Source: Gordionus sp. m RMFG-2023
Lineage: Eukaryota; Nematomorpha; Gordioida; Chordodea; Parachordodidae
DNA: 64,000 nucleotides
Assembly: GCF_954871325.1 (NCBI RefSeq)
Contig: NC_088779.1
Coordinates: forward strand, 21,206,846-21,270,845
Reading direction: 5' to 3'
Part shown: positions 13,165-25,400 of the stretch, piece after piece
Numbering within the stretch: position 1 is the stretch's first letter
Layout: every line of letters starts with the position of its first letter
The notes under the pieces: model-generated
What the model was told of the DNA's origin: nothing
Seen by the model: only the letters and a program-made list of their open reading frames with translations
The model's database searches: none
Made by a program: the position numbers and the translations under genes

Positions 13165-14833
13165 TTAATTTAATACACATTTTGGACATATAAAAAATTT
13201 ATCAAAATTAGCATATGTACCATGTGCCCATTCGTGGCACATTCTGCACTGGTACCACTCTTCACCATTATGATGTTTGATATATTCCAGCTTACAACAA
13301 ACACAAATATCTTTGTGAATAATTTTTTTCACTATTTTTCTCTTGTTAATATTTTCTTTTCTTTCACAATTAATTTCTTTTTATAAGGAGATGATGTAAA
13401 TATCTCTGCTCTCCTTTTAACTCTCTTGACTCTTTCCTTTTTGGGATGAGGCAAGGATATTGATAAATTGCACGATGGTCTAGGAATATTATCTAAATGA
13501 ACATAAGACGTAGATGGAGTATCATTACATATATCTAAGTTTCTATTAGTATTTAAAATATCTTTTAATACCAAAGATACTGAGCTTGATTCTAATAATG
13601 GGCTTTTTGGAAGTTCACATATAGAATCTCCATAAACTGAGGCCACATAATCTTCTTTATTGAATATATCTGTATTCAGTGGATATATTCCACATGCTTT
13701 AAAACCATTTGATATATTAAGAGGTGATGCTGCTAAAGGCAAAACATCCTTCATTTCTTCATTAAATCCAGTTGCTCTAGCCATACTTGTAGCTTCAGGG
13801 GATCTTAAGGAGAGAGTAGGATTTCTTGACATAAATCCTAAATACCAGTCATGGCCAGCCATTGAATTGTCCTTCCAAGATTTAGGAAATTTTTTCTTTA
13901 TATTTACTGCCATTTGGTAGGCTAATATTTTTATCTAAAAAACAATATAAAATAATGAAGAATAAACTATACCTTTTTAATTGAAAGGCCATAAAAAATT
14001 TGGCTAGATTGAATCAGATATTTAGTTATATCACCCTCTTCTTCTTCTGTGAATATCCTCTTTTTATTATTTTGTCCTATACTAGTAAGTATGCCACTTT
14101 CTTGATATCTCTTATAATATCTTATAAAGTTTGATCTAGGAATACCTAAAATAAAAATGTCAAGTAAAATATATAATTATTTAATTATAAGTTTAACATT
14201 TAAGAACATAAAATTTAAAATGATAATCTCTTTACCATTACCATTTAGATTTTATTAGCATATTCTCTTTTATTAAATATTGCTAAAATTTGATTTTAAT
14301 GTTTAAGAATTACATAAAATTAATACAATAATATAATACTATACTTCATCTAAATTGTAATCAATCTAAAATATAAGATCATTTATAAATTACATTTAAT
14401 AAAAATATTTACATAATTTCTATTATTAAATATTGCTAAAAATTGATTTTATTGTTTAAGAATTACATAAAATTAATACAATAATACTATATTTCATCTA
14501 AATTGTAATCAATCTAAAATAGATCATTTATAAATTACATTTAATAAAAATATTTACATAATTTCTATTATTAAATATTGCTAAAAATTTATTATATTGT
14601 TTAAAAATTACATAAAATTATTGTGATCATATCTTAAAAATAAGACAGATAATGTAGATAAATTTACCTGTAAGTTGGCTAGTCTTCCTTGTTGATTTAC
14701 AATTTTCATATACCCTAATAGCCTAATTACAATTATAATATTAATTCATTAAATTTTTATATACTTCTAAATAATTATCAATATTAAATGATTCTCCGTT
14801 ATTAATATTTTTGGATTTATATTTTCGCACCAT
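13165..14833 (-). pseudogene. pogo-type transposase, DDE core deleted
   Basis: Reading on the minus strand: start MVRKYKSK at 14833; a psq-like helix-turn-helix (RVYENCKSTRKTSQLTGIPR, about 14640-14700, continued after an intron near 14146); an exon to about 13973; a short intron with GT-AG ends (about 13934-13972); then the CENP-B-like second DNA-binding part, with SMAGHDWYLGFMSRNPTLSL and ARATGFN. The sequence then jumps at about 13735 straight to the post-catalytic segment SNGFKACGIYPLNTDIF, which in full pogo proteins lies some 250 residues later, so the DDE domain is gone. After one in-frame stop near 13332 the other side encodes a CxxC-C(x)H-CxxC finger (CVCCKLEY, CRMCHEWAH, CPKC) ending at 13165. 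Such PHD-like tails are known in insect and cnidarian pogo relatives. Confidence 0.82.
14271..14625. repeat. Tandem repeat, unit about 148 bp, 2.4 copies
   Basis: Copies start near 14271, 14422 and 14571 with the shared opening ATTAAATATTGCTAAAA; the third is partial. The array lies in an intron-like part of the pogo element, between its N-terminal and second coding pieces. Copies are close to identical apart from small indels. Confidence 0.75.
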
Positions 14834-15267
14834 ATTGAATAATGTAATAATTGCTAAAAAAAAATTATTGAAATAGATTGACATGTATGGTTTAACAAGC
14901 CCCGCTAGCTCTAAATTTACTAATCATGATTGAAATACTATATAGACATAATAAATATTCATAAAACTTTCCCAAATTATAGAAGAGTGTTTAAACTTTG
15001 CTATAAAATTTAATTTATATATAAATGAATATATATTTTAATAAAAATTAAAATTCTGTCATGTAAAAATCTTTAGAAAATTTCATCAAAATTTTATTTC
15101 TTAAATAAAATTTTTAATAATTAATCATTTCAAAAGATTTTTTGTCTATAGATGTAAACTAATAAAATCTATATTAAGATAAAATTTTAACCTTCTAGTG
15201 TTTATAACTTTAAAATAATATTAAATGGTTTGCCAAGCCCCACGGTTTACCTAACCCCAGTCTCCCC

Positions 15268-18124
15268 TACCTGTTTGATAGTTATCTGCTATATCATCTT
15301 TAACTTGAATGCTACGATCAAAAGCGGTTCCCTGCTGTTGTTTGTTATACAATCGGGATTGTGCAATCCTTTCTATATTTCCTTCCTCAAACTCTGCTCT
15401 GTCATAGTTAAAATATATTTTAACTGTAAATATGGGTAGTATTTATCCCGATTAGTAGATAAACTCTTGATTAAGATTTCGGTCCTACAAGCTATAGCAA
15501 AATTCAATGCCTATTTATGCAGGCTTGTTGCAAGGGGCATTGACTGCGGGGCACCTATCATCTCGTATATGATTCTTTCTTACTTATTACATTTTACCTT
15601 ATTGTTGCCTTTATTTTATGATACATATCTCTATGACATGTTATTAATATTCTGATTCACCTATTATTTTTATACCAAGATTTTTTCTCAACCATTTTAT
15701 TCACCGACATGGCTTTATTTGTTATTTTCCAACGCGAACGCCACATTTAGTGTGATTGAAATATCTATTACTGATTATCTCATCTACAGAATATACCTGC
15801 ACATCTCTCTCCTCCTGGTAATATTTAGGCATCAATGATTTAACAAACATGAAAGTTTCCTCGCTTCGATGCTGTAAGAAATGTATCTTATAATTTGAGA
15901 TCAGTCGGATTTATCTTTCTTAGTCCAAAACTTTCTTGCCACAAAGTATATAGATTATTAAACTTGATCATATTAATATAGATTAGCCTCGAAATTGAGC
16001 TTAGTTCCGGCTAAAAAGTTGGCTAAGCCTTTCTGGAGTCAGGCTCTAGTTAGACGATCTTTACAAAACTATATTCTACACTACTTCACAGTTATTATAC
16101 AACATATTTGGTATTATAAACATTGATATTAAAATTAGGCAAATTAATCTACCCATATCTTCAATTATAGGAAATAAAATACAAACTAAATTTTAAAAGG
16201 GGAGCAATACCGTGTTTTTTTCTTTTCTTCTCATAGCTACTGTAAAGAAAAATGTGAACAGCTTTCAAAATATTTCAGAAAATTAAAACAAAATAAGTCC
16301 GATAATACTCTTAATAGAATTGCTAAGTTTTTCAGATAATTATAAATTATAACGTAGACAAATGATAAAAATCTTGTCTTAATAATTTTCTTAAAAGTTC
16401 CGATTACAGTTTCGAATGGAATTATTTCTGGCTTAAACTACTAAAAGCCAATCTACCTTTCAAAGAAAAAATAGGACAGTCAAAACTCTTTAAGATCACT
16501 AAATAGATAAGTGCCATTTTCCTTTGAAAGGCTATTTTTAATTAGTGTTAAAGTATTTAGGTAATAAAATTGCAATTGGACAGTAAAGATGATTATAGTA
16601 TCGTATACCTACCACTAGTTTGATTTTTTATATTTTATTATAGGGAAATATCTGGGCCATTTTTGGGATGGTGAAATTTGTTTATTTAATGGTGAAATGG
16701 GAATTAGGCATATGTTAGCCATAATTTTTCTAAAAGGAGGTCGCACTATTGTGTAAGGTTATCCTCATTATTGGAAAGCTTTAAGCCCGTTTTTGGGGGG
16801 AAAGAAAGGAATGGAGGAGGGAATGATGTTTATTGGCTTAAAAAGATATTTGCCACAACTTAAAAATTTTCCAATGAGAGTTATCGTCATTGTATCAATA
16901 AAAATATAATCTAATTCAGTTATATCTTTAACATCAAGAACTATAATTAGTCAATCTTAAGGCTTATTTTCTCCATTAAATGTATATTCGTCCTTAAGAA
17001 AGCAATTTTTCCGACCTTTTCAAGATTTAAATATTTTCAATGGATTCCTATTTGTAGTATACAAAATTGCCTCGAATTCAGAATAGATATTCTATACCTT
17101 GCTAGAATAAATTTTTGAAGTGAGGATTTTCAATTAAAAAAAACTTACAAAATAATTTAAAATTTGAAAATTGCAAAATAATTTTGATAATTTTGTTTGA
17201 AATGTATGCGAAAATAATAATATAATCATATTATCAGATTCTATAATTTAAACGCCTTTTGAGTCATTCTTTTGTTTTTTCACATTATATTCATATAAAA
17301 AATTTAGCGAAGGATGTCAGAATAATATAAAATATTTGCTATATTTTATTAATAATAATTATTAATGTTAAAATAAAAATAATAAATAATCAATTATTGG
17401 AGTATTTTTTTTTAGATTTGATAAATTATTTTTATATAAATAATTGGGAGTTATATATGAGAGATAAGAAAAAAAAGATAATTTAATATTTTCTAATTTA
17501 CAAAAAGGACAAATTTAATACATTGAAGCCACATTTCATCTTGGATACAGAAAAAAAATGATTTTTTTAAAACTCTATAAATCAAAAAAATATTGTTCTG
17601 TAAAATATGCAGGATATCAAAAATAATGAATATATTAAGTATGATGCGAGATTCAATAAGGCATAGTTTTGACCTCTACCTAGGAAAACGGAATTCGCTG
17701 ATGAATAATAGTTTGGTTTAGCGAATATGATATCCATGATTGGTGCCATTGTTGTCACCGGGTTACCTTATTTTGTTATAAAGAAGAAGGAAAAAAATGC
17801 ATTTGGAATGGATGCCAGTTGTGTAGATAAGGGAGCAACATTAAGAAATATAATAAGAGTTACCTAGAGAATATACAGCAAACTCTCTACTTTCAAAAAT
17901 AGATTTTAAAAAAAATATGGGAAGATCGTCAAACACGTCTTTTATAGGTTAATGATTATTTTTAATTTTTGGAAGGTAATTAGATGCTTACTACCAAGTG
18001 AATATATGAAAATATTCTAAATACAAACCTAATTTGCTAAATACCGACCAAAATTTATTAAAATGTAGTAAAACCCTTATTATTTAATATGTTAATACGG
18101 AATCACTTGGTCGAGTCCGGCCTC
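15268..18124. other. Region with unassigned open stretches, otherwise empty
   Basis: Plus-strand open stretches at about 15283-15406, 15476-15655 and 15684-15820 encode hydrophobic, GC-richer peptides (for example KSGSLLLFVIQSGLCNPF, CGAPIISYMILSYLLHF, SPTWLYLLFSNANATFSV). The first two join in phase through a short GT-AG intron; the third does not join cleanly. They could be exons of a multi-pass membrane protein, intact or decayed, split from the exon-like piece at 12711 by the pogo insertion. No family was recognised. From about 16130 to 18124 I see nothing. Confidence 0.3.
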
Positions 18125-18126
18125 TA

Positions 18127-18346
18127 GTGTTGTTAAACGGCTCGTTTTGAGCCTGTTTTTAAAAACGGCTAACTCAATATTTCATCTAGAATAATATTAT
18201 GCAAACCCTGAAAATTTTGTTTGTAGAAGGAACAAAGGTTTGGACATCTTTCTTCGAAATCTCGGTGCTTAGGCAATATTTTTTTGGCTAAAATATTGAG
18301 TTATCCGTTTGTAAAAATTGGTTCAAAACGAGCCTTTTAACAACAC
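18127..18346. mobile_element. Foldback MITE, TA-flanked (copy 1)
   Basis: Long, nearly perfect inverted arms of about 60 bp: GTGTTGTTAAACGGCTCG on the left against its complement on the right (CGAGCCTTTTAACAACAC), flanked by TA on both sides. The middle carries the motif AAAGGTTTGGACATC. Non-coding; probably moved by a Tc1/mariner-like transposase. Related copies occur at 27505, 31778, 41532 and 42890. Confidence 0.85.
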
Positions 18347-18414
18347 TACCGGCCTCCTATATATTATCCCCCCAAGGATGGAACCAACAAGTTAGATTAA
18401 GAAAAAAAACATGA

Positions 18415-18487
18415 CCATTCCCGGGATTCGAACCCTGGACCATGTGATCAGTAAGCCAAGCTGTTGCCTACTAGGCCATAGAGTCTT
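18415..18487 (-). repeat. tRNA-like sequence, probably the head of a SINE
   Basis: On the minus strand there is an A box (TGGCCTAGTAGG) and, about 35 bp on, a B box in GGGTTCGAATCCCGGG. The spacing is that of a tRNA. The acceptor ends do not pair, and the T stem has a mismatch, so this is unlikely to be a working tRNA gene. A tRNA-derived SINE or tRNA pseudogene fits best. Confidence 0.6.
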
Positions 18488-19476
18488 TCCATAAATCACG
18501 ATTTTTCAAATATATATTATAAATATATTTGGTAGTGCCTATCCAAATGAAAAATAAACAAAATTCAAATTTGATAGGTAGTACCTTAAGGTAGTAAGCA
18601 TCATTAACCTCTTTTATAATAAAAATTTTAGCCTATTTTGTTATTTTTTTGGAAGGTGTTTATTATTTTTGATATATTTTTTTAAAAGTCAGACGAAATG
18701 TTATCTAATATAATATATTACAGGTTTATAAAGGCTGAGAGTTAAACACAAAGACTTCTGGTAGGCTTAGTCGTCGCTAAACTATTTAAGATCAAAAAAA
18801 TCGAAAGATAGTGTAAAAGTTGTAACAAACAATTTTACTTAAAATTTTTTATAAACAAACATGTTGTCACATATACATGCAAATTGCTTGTATCTATCTA
18901 AATTTAAATACATTCTGAATTTTTTAGAACGAACTATTTTTTAATGTGGATTATTATGTTTTTCTAAAAGCCCTTGTGACCATAAATATTAAAAATCATA
19001 ATTAAATTCAGTAGGAAGACACTTGCATCATTATTATTTTAATTTTTTAAATTGGAATCTATTTTTTTTAAAATACGGTTTGAAGTTCAGTTGTGTTACC
19101 ATTTTGTTTCCTAATCAAAGTAAGTTCGATCCCTAGCCTGAGACAATTTTTTCTGAAATTAACTTCTTGGACATGTTAGCTTAGGAAATAAGGTGGGTTC
19201 AGTTTTTATTAAAAATAGTTTAATAAAGGTAGGTATTAGACATATGCGCACAATTTACCTGCATTTAACAACACATGATATGAGTCATCACTACTTGTGG
19301 TCAATCCATACCGTCAATATAAGACACTTACTAAATTGAAAGTTAAGAATCTAGCTATCCAAAAAACGGAATTTTAAAAAATAGGGTTTTGATTATAAAA
19401 GTTCAAACTGACGCTCTTTTCATTCATTTTTTAAAACAAAAATTATTTTTGAAACTTATTTTATCAATTACTCTTA
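18488..19476. other. 3' flank of the minus-strand gene, no gene seen
   Basis: AT-rich, without open frames. A GTTCGATCCC box near 19128 could be a worn B box of another tRNA-derived repeat. On the minus strand an AATAAA lies at 19205-19210, about 270 bp after the stop at 19477, and is a candidate polyadenylation signal for that gene. Confidence 0.45.
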
Positions 19477-22400
19477 TTATATAGATAAAATTATACCCGT
19501 ATGTGTATTGTAAGGTGGACGAGTGGGCATGCTCAATTCTGGCATTTTGGGTTTGATTAATTTATACTGCAACATTGAATATGCAGAAGTAGCTGTGTCA
19601 ATATGTGACTCAGTTGTGAGGATAGGTTTGTTAGAAGACTTTATTATGATAGATTTGTAAGTGGTTTTTGGAAGAGGTTCACTAGTGTCTTCTACTACAG
19701 TATTTTTTGGTGCTTTTTTGGGGGTGGTTAAATATTCTGGTTTAAGGGTATAAAATTCGGGTTTAAGGGTGGAATGTTCTTGCCCAAAGGTGGAATGTTC
19801 TTGCCCAAGGGTGGAATGTTCTTCCCCAAGGATAGAATGTTTTCGCTCAAAGGTAGAATGATCTAGCTCAAGAGTGGAATGCCCCTTTTTCAGGGTGGAA
19901 TTTTCTTGCCCAAGGATGTAATGTTCCTTCTCAAGGATGGGATGTTTTTGCTCAGGAGTAAAATATTCTTGTTTATTGGCAAAATATTCTGGCGTGGATG
20001 AGGCTAAAGTTGAGATGTTGAATTTATTAGTGGACGTATCCCATGCGTACTCATTAGACAACCATTTGTTATCTACATAATTACAAATAAATATACGTAC
20101 GTATGAAATTGGATATAAAATAAATATAATTTCTATAATTTAATTTAAATATTATTTTACATGGCGAAATCTCTTTGTTGTTTTCCATAAATTTTTTGAA
20201 ATTTCTTATTTCTAGGAGTAGCTTAGTCAAACTGGAATTGTTAGATAGATATTTGTCTTTCAATATATGGCGGTTATTTATAGACTGAGAAGGATTTTTA
20301 ATTACATATTTGTTAGGGCTATTTGACGTATCAGTACTTTTTTCAATTTCTGATACGCTTTGTATTTTATCCTTAAATTTTACATTGGAATCTAAAATCA
20401 AAGGCTGGTATGACAAATTTAGCCTAGCGTATTCATTTACAATATGTGGTAAAATTGTAAAAAATTTCTTAACATTTGATTCTCGTTGTAAAAAATGTCT
20501 TCCTCTCTTATGATAGTCTAAATGGGGGATAGAATCACTACTAGAAGTAAACACGAATCTATCCGGCTCATAAGTAGAGAAATTATCTGTGAATGTTAAG
20601 TTTTGATCATCTTTTATATTCTGAGGTAAATGAACATCATGATTAATTTGATCACTATCATAATTTTGAGAATAATTATTTCCATAGTCATAAAAATTTT
20701 CAGCCTTTATAATATTAAAATTTTCAAAGGAGGATATATGGGCAGGTATGTGATTAACAGCTTGAAATTTTTTACTTGCAGGTTTATCATTAAGAAAGCT
20801 CGCTCCGTTATATTCCAATGTTAAAACTGTTGTAATGTCTTTAGATGAATTGAGGTCAGAGTTTGGTGAATCGAGTATTGCAACTGTCGTAATATCTTTG
20901 GGTAAATTGTAATCAGAAAATGGTGAAACATTAAAATTTCTCTGATTGTGGTCATCGAATGGCTCTGAAATGAAAGCGGTTTTTATTTTTTGGTTTGCAG
21001 AATCATATCCAGAATAATTAAAATTGTATGTCTTACTCTCTGGAGTGCTTACGAAGTTATCAAAACTTTTAGCGTCCATTTCTTTCTTCGCTTCTTGGTC
21101 TGAACGATAATAGTATTTAGGATTTAATAAATGATCAATATTTGCGTGCATAAAAGGAGATTGGCCTTGCTGTGCAGCTTCATTAACTATCATATCTTCG
21201 TTAACGTCAATTCTGTCACTAATTGGTTTAAATTCAAGATTTTCCATTTGATTTCTCTCTTTTACAATTTCCATATTTTTCGTTGTTATAGGGGAGTTGT
21301 CAAGGGTATTGTTAAGAAAAATATCTGAAGTATTCTTTTTAAGAACCTCACATTTTTCACTCTTACTTCCTGATTCTAAAATTTTGTTTTATGAAAAATA
21401 TAATTCTATTATTAAAATTATACCTGTATTATAAATAAAAATAAAATCCGGCTTTGTAATTTCTGGAAACTTCATGTACATTCCATACGAATGTCTATTG
21501 CATTCAATGTTTGATGTCACAATTACGCGAAAATATGTGTTGAAAGTGTCCAGATTTTCAAAGTACTAATAAAAATGTTTATTGAACTTTTTTTTAAATG
21601 ATTTATAATAAGATTTACCCAGCATAAAATATTTCCAGCATCGTTTTGTGTCAAAATAATTTTCTGAAGATCTGGTTCCAGATCATTCGAGAAAAGGCAG
21701 GTGTGTTCTTTGTAAGTTTGATAAAGGCAATTTTTATAATAAAAAAAACTATAAAAATTTAAATATTACCTCCTTGAATGACTTCGCTCAAACAACCATT
21801 AGTGCCATTTATTCTCAAAGCCACGAGATCATTGCAATCACTGATATCAACATCACATTTGGCGGATTGAATAGCATTTTCCATGCCTAATAAACTCATT
21901 TGAAAGTTAGAGTTTAATTTGCATTTAACAGGAATATGAACTCCGGACGTTGCTTTGATTTAAATAAATGAGAAAATTTGTATAAAAAGGTAAATCAGAT
22001 TTCTTTTAAAAAATACGGAATTAATTTCAATGACTATATACTGTATTGTACCCATGGCGAGTTTCATATCTCTGTTTCTGTATCGGTTTGAATATGGAGG
22101 ATAATCATCGAGGAATCGCGTTTCAGCACAAAGAGATTCTTCTACTATGGGTATCCTATCAGAACTAAGACTTAATCGAAATGTTAATTTATTAGGTTCA
22201 AGCTCTATGAATTGCAAGCAAGTAAATCTTGGTCTGCAAGACCCGTGACCGAGTTTATCAAATTTGGAATAAATTACGTAGGTTTGTAAACGAGAATTGA
22301 TATTATAGTTATCTAGCTGTTCGGTTAAATTCAGGGAATCGTAACTATTTTTGGTTATATTATTATTAGGGAGAGGCATTCTTTCATAACTTTTTGTTAA

Positions 22401-25400
22401 GCTGGATTGGATTTTGGGTATGTATTTAGCAACACATTGGAAAGGTAACGAGAATTCTGGGTGCTTAAAACTAGAATTGTAAATCTTGATCTCTTTGTCC
22501 GTACCCGGGATAAGCCAATTGCCTTGCATCGACGAAGGAAATTGACATGGTGGCTCAAATATTTCGTTTTCTTCTTAAAAAAAATTCATATAATTATAGA
22601 AGTTTGTTACCTCAACTTTAACAGATAAACCTTTATATAGGACCAAAATATTTAAGTTAGAAATAAAATTACAATTTTTCAAAATATATATTATATAATG
22701 CATTTTTACTACAGACTCCACAAGTTTTTAAGCAACTAAGTCTCTGTGTTTGCTGAGCACAGTATCCTAAGGGTTTTAATGATTCACAAGTATCTGTTTC
22801 GTCTGAACAAAATCCTGTATCTATTTTAAAAAAATATATAAGTAAATAGCAAAAGGTAGAGGATAAGCGATGGCCTCAGAAATACAAAGTTTGAAATCAA
22901 AATTGATTATATTATATTATTTTATAAGCAAATACTATATTACTCTTGCTAATTAGATATAATTTTATCGAAATTTACCAGCTGGCCACATGGTCAATCT
23001 ATAATGTCTAATTTCTTTAGGATTCGGGGTCTCGTTTGAATCGCACTTCATATCTTGGAACAAGTAAGCCGTAAACGAATTTGAACTTTCTATTTTCTCT
23101 GGGAATCTCTAAAATATTAAATGATAAGAAACCACGGCGATGAACCTTTAATTAAAGCTTGTTATTTAAATAAATAATCATTGATGTTTAAATATTTAAA
23201 TTGATCTTTTAAAAAGTGTATATAAGACCTTATACATGATATTATTAAAATTCATTCACGTCATTACATAATAAAATTAAGAATTTAAATATATTATTGC
23301 ATTATATGCTTACTAAACACCATTCTGTCCATGGAGGGGATTCCTGGTCGGCATCAACTCGTGCTGCTATAACATATATGTTACCTTTATTTTTCCAACT
23401 AGCGAAACATTGTAAATCGGTCACTTGTTATGAATGTAATTTTTGTTAAATATATATAAATCCTAATTTGAAAAAAAAATTCATGATTAAATCATTCTTT
23501 CTCTCTTCTTATTTAATTTTCTTCTTTCTTTATATAATTCATTTTTTGTTAGAATTTTTTCAAACGGTAAAAACTATGTTCTGGAAGTTATTATAATTAT
23601 TACCCTCATCATTTGAAACCTTTTGGCAACTCATGAATTCCAAAATATGTGGTGTTATAATCCAAGGTTACTTCTCAACTTGATCCTATTACTTTGGTAG
23701 TTTATAAATAATGCTTACTCTAAATATAACTATATTTAAAAGATTTATAAATGTATTTTAAAGATCGGGCAGAATAGAATATATCATTTAATTTAAAACA
23801 GAAAGTAAATGTGGGGGCATTATTAATTTACCTTTCGTTAAAGGATAACCAGCACATGGAGGAAAGCGGAATTTTAATCCTTCATCTTCCATACAGCCAA
23901 CCTGTAATCTTGGCCTTAACCAATATCCTTGACATTTGGTCTTAAATAGTTTATTTTTTAGTCAAGAAATAATTATACATTTTTTAAAAATAATTATTAT
24001 TTTATAAATAATCTTGGCAGGCATAGAATCCTATTGGATCCCCCCTCCCCCCCAAAAAACAAACAAACTAGGGGTGCTGAAGCCCATCTGATGACCAAAA
24101 ATGGATATTGTTTATGAACGTTGGATAAGGAAATTAAAAATAAAATTTATTCTTAAACCCTTAATCCCCCCCCCTTCCCCCTTGTATAGAGGGCTCTGGG
24201 CAGACAGATAAGATATTTTATTTATGTGTTATTAATACGATATAATTTATAATATAACTTGTTCAGATCTTGTATCGTAGAGGTGAAAATAATAGTTTCC
24301 TATTAAATCGGCTGGGCATGGCACCCTATATCTTCTAAATGATGCCACTATAATAAATTTAACGATTATTATTTTTTTACAATTTTAGGGAAATTTATAA
24401 TCATTATAAAATCACTAACGCAAAAAGGGCCAATCATTCAAAATTAATTTTTCGTCGTCGCATAATTTAACGCTGGATTCGCTTTCCATTTCGCCTTTAT
24501 AATATAAAATTTAGTAGGTATATAATATATAAGGCTGCAAACCAAAATCAGGGTTCAGAAAGTTTGGTTGGAGATTATGAGATCACAGATTTTATCTATA
24601 ATTTCAATCGTGATGATAATTTAAGAATTAAATTAATATAATCTATCAATAAAGATAAAATAATAAAAATTTAAAATATTATATAAACTAAAACAACCGT
24701 TGGCGGTACATGTCACTACGTCCCCTAGTAATTCAGATTTATATAGGGGAAATGTGGCATAAAGGGCCATGTTGAAGACTGTCCACCACCCTTTAACTTT
24801 TTATTTATTGGACCGATTTCTCACACAATTGGTTAAAATGTATGTACCTACATACGTTCATTTATTGAATAGAGCAATCCAATAAAATAATATTTTAAAT
24901 AAACTATTTTTAGTAGCTCTTTCTGGACAACTCACGTTACACATCTTTTTGGTGAAAAAATTACTAATTTAGATTACTGTTTTTTATATTTAGCATTATT
25001 AACACAAAAATTAGACTTTAAAAGTTTTATTTAATAGACATATAAAGGCGCTTAATAATAATAGACAGGTGAGTATTGTGTGATCATGCATTCACTGGCC
25101 AAAATGCATACATTCATATTGTAATGAAAAGCTCGCGCAAAACAATATTTGAAAATCAAGTGATGAACAAATTAAACTAGCAATTGATGATATAATCATT
25201 TAAAAGATCAACATTATCAATAGCTACTAAATTTAATACTCCTAGAACAACTTAAAGAAGAGCAATGAATTAATACAGACTTTGCAATATCCTCATATGG
25301 AATGAAGTTTAAACAGGTTAATATTCACCATAGCTCAGGAGGACATTTTAAAAGATTATATAATTCAAGCGAGCAAGTTACTCATGGGTTTTGGCATATT

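Larger units (their letters stand above)
12776..15267 (-). mobile_element. pogo/Tigger-type DNA transposon, internally deleted
   Basis: Ends are 24-bp inverted repeats at 12776-12799 and 15244-15267 with three mismatches, sharing the core AGACTGGGGTTAGGT, and each is flanked by TA (12774-12775 and 15268-15269), the target used by the Tc1/mariner/pogo superfamily. Subterminal copies of a related GGGG-TGAGGTAAACC motif lie near 12978. Length 2,492 bp. It encodes a transposase on the minus strand whose DNA-binding and tail parts survive while the DDE catalytic core is missing, so the copy cannot move by itself. Confidence 0.88.

Noticed and set aside
18415-18487. Working tRNA gene
   Set aside because: A and B boxes are good, but the acceptor stem does not pair and the T stem has a mismatch, so a SINE head or tRNA pseudogene is more likely.
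20310-21328. Several plus-strand open frames of 60-70 codons
   Set aside because: They are shadows of the long minus-strand exon 20161-21375.
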